Source: Syntrophaceae bacterium (lineage in GTDB: Bacteria > Desulfobacterota > Syntrophia > Syntrophales > Fen-1087). Taken from it: DNA of 5,050 bases. The notes below the pieces were generated by a model. It was not told the DNA's origin. It worked only from the letters and a program-made list of their open reading frames with translations, and made no database searches. Each line of letters begins with the position of its first letter. The first letter of the stretch is position 1. Positions 4,708 through 5,050 of the stretch are shown here, one piece after another. The position numbers and the translations under genes are program-made. Location: the NCBI GenBank assembly GCA_003161855.1, contig PMNM01000005.1, positions 2,031-7,080 on the forward strand, read 5' to 3'.

Positions 4708-5050
4708 AAAGATCAAAATTCTTTTGAAAGGCGGGCTTGAGAAGAATATATTTATGATCGAGTGCTTCGATTTCATCTGCCTTTACGAGGCGATTGATCA
4801 TACGAGTGGCTGTTTCTCTTGAAAGGGAAGCAAAATTAGCAATATCGCTATGGGTGAGTTTGACCTGGATAATCGTTCCCCGGGAATCTGGAACACCAAA
4901 CCGCTCTCCCATGTATTTCAACACGGCCTTCACCCGGTGTTCTGCGTCGGCAAAACTCATGACTTTAACCATGGACCAGGCGTCTCTCAGGCGGGTACAG
5001 AGCATAGCGATGATTTCCTTGAGAACTTTGTTATTGTTCAAAAGGTAATG
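4703..5050 (-). CDS. Crp/Fnr-family transcriptional regulator, C-terminal part only
   Basis: The frame is open through the right edge, so the N-terminal cyclic-nucleotide-binding-like sensor domain is outside the window and about 115 residues are visible. The visible part holds the end of the long dimerisation helix (through about KEIIAMLCTRLRDAWSM) and a complete winged helix-turn-helix. The latter includes THSDIANFASLSRETATRMI, where the recognition helix reads SRETATR. These R, E and second R match R180, E181 and R185 of E. coli CRP, which contact the TGTGA half-site, whereas FNR has E-x-x-S-R for TTGAT. The wing (DHKYILLKP) precedes a short tail. A TTG at 5039-5041 is internal, not the start, because the frame and family length both continue upstream. 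The effector (cAMP, haem, iron-sulphur cluster, 2-oxoglutarate or other) cannot be judged here. Confidence 0.92.
   Translation of the reverse strand, partial: HYLLNNNKVLKEIIAMLCTRLRDAWSMVKVMSFADAEHRVKAVLKYMGERFGVPDSRGTIIQVKLTHSDIANFASLSRETATRMINRLVKADEIEALDHKYILLKPAFQKNFDLL

Noticed and set aside
1..5050. Search for CRISPR arrays, insertion sequences, tRNA or rRNA genes
   Set aside because: No regularly spaced repeats, transposase motifs, terminal inverted repeats with target duplications, or RNA-gene signatures were seen.

Overview
The window looks like a piece of a Gram-negative, probably anaerobic, bacterial chromosome. A deltaproteobacterium in the broad sense (Desulfobacterota, or a relative of Syntrophus or Geobacter) is my best guess. 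The guess rests on a lipoprotein-type signal peptide, a membrane GAF/HD-GYP protein, a rubredoxin-like/DUF2231 membrane protein and a Crp/Fnr regulator, with moderate GC. No ribosomal or phylogenetic marker is present, so the taxonomy is inference only.

Left half (1-3130, plus strand): a TPR-repeat lipoprotein (164-1345) is followed, after a 153-base gap containing two short inverted repeats, by a 543-residue membrane protein (1499-3130). That protein joins two transmembrane helices, a HAMP-like/coiled-coil linker, a GAF sensor domain and a complete HD-GYP cyclic-di-GMP phosphodiesterase domain. The two genes face the same way but are probably not tightly coupled.

Right half (3315-5050): mostly minus strand. 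From right to left it holds the C-terminal part of a Crp/Fnr-family regulator running off the right edge, a 90-residue three-helix membrane protein of unknown function, and a rubredoxin-like zinc/iron-ribbon fused to a four-helix DUF2231-type membrane domain. Between the last two, on the plus strand, lies a 26-codon open frame with a strong ribosome binding site. It would encode a tiny signal-peptide-like product ending in a cysteine plus four residues. A GC-rich hairpin sits between this small frame and the convergent membrane gene and could terminate both.

The most informative regulatory signal is a perfect TGTGAT-N4-ATCACA palindrome (4692-4707) overlapping the stop codon of the regulator gene and lying upstream of the small membrane protein gene. 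The regulator's recognition helix carries the R-E-x-x-x-R pattern that E. coli CRP uses to read exactly these half-sites. A plausible promoter places the palindrome about 62 bases upstream of the predicted start, close to the classical class I activator position. Together these suggest a small circuit: the regulator activates the neighbouring membrane-protein gene. The effector of the regulator cannot be read because its sensor domain lies outside the window.
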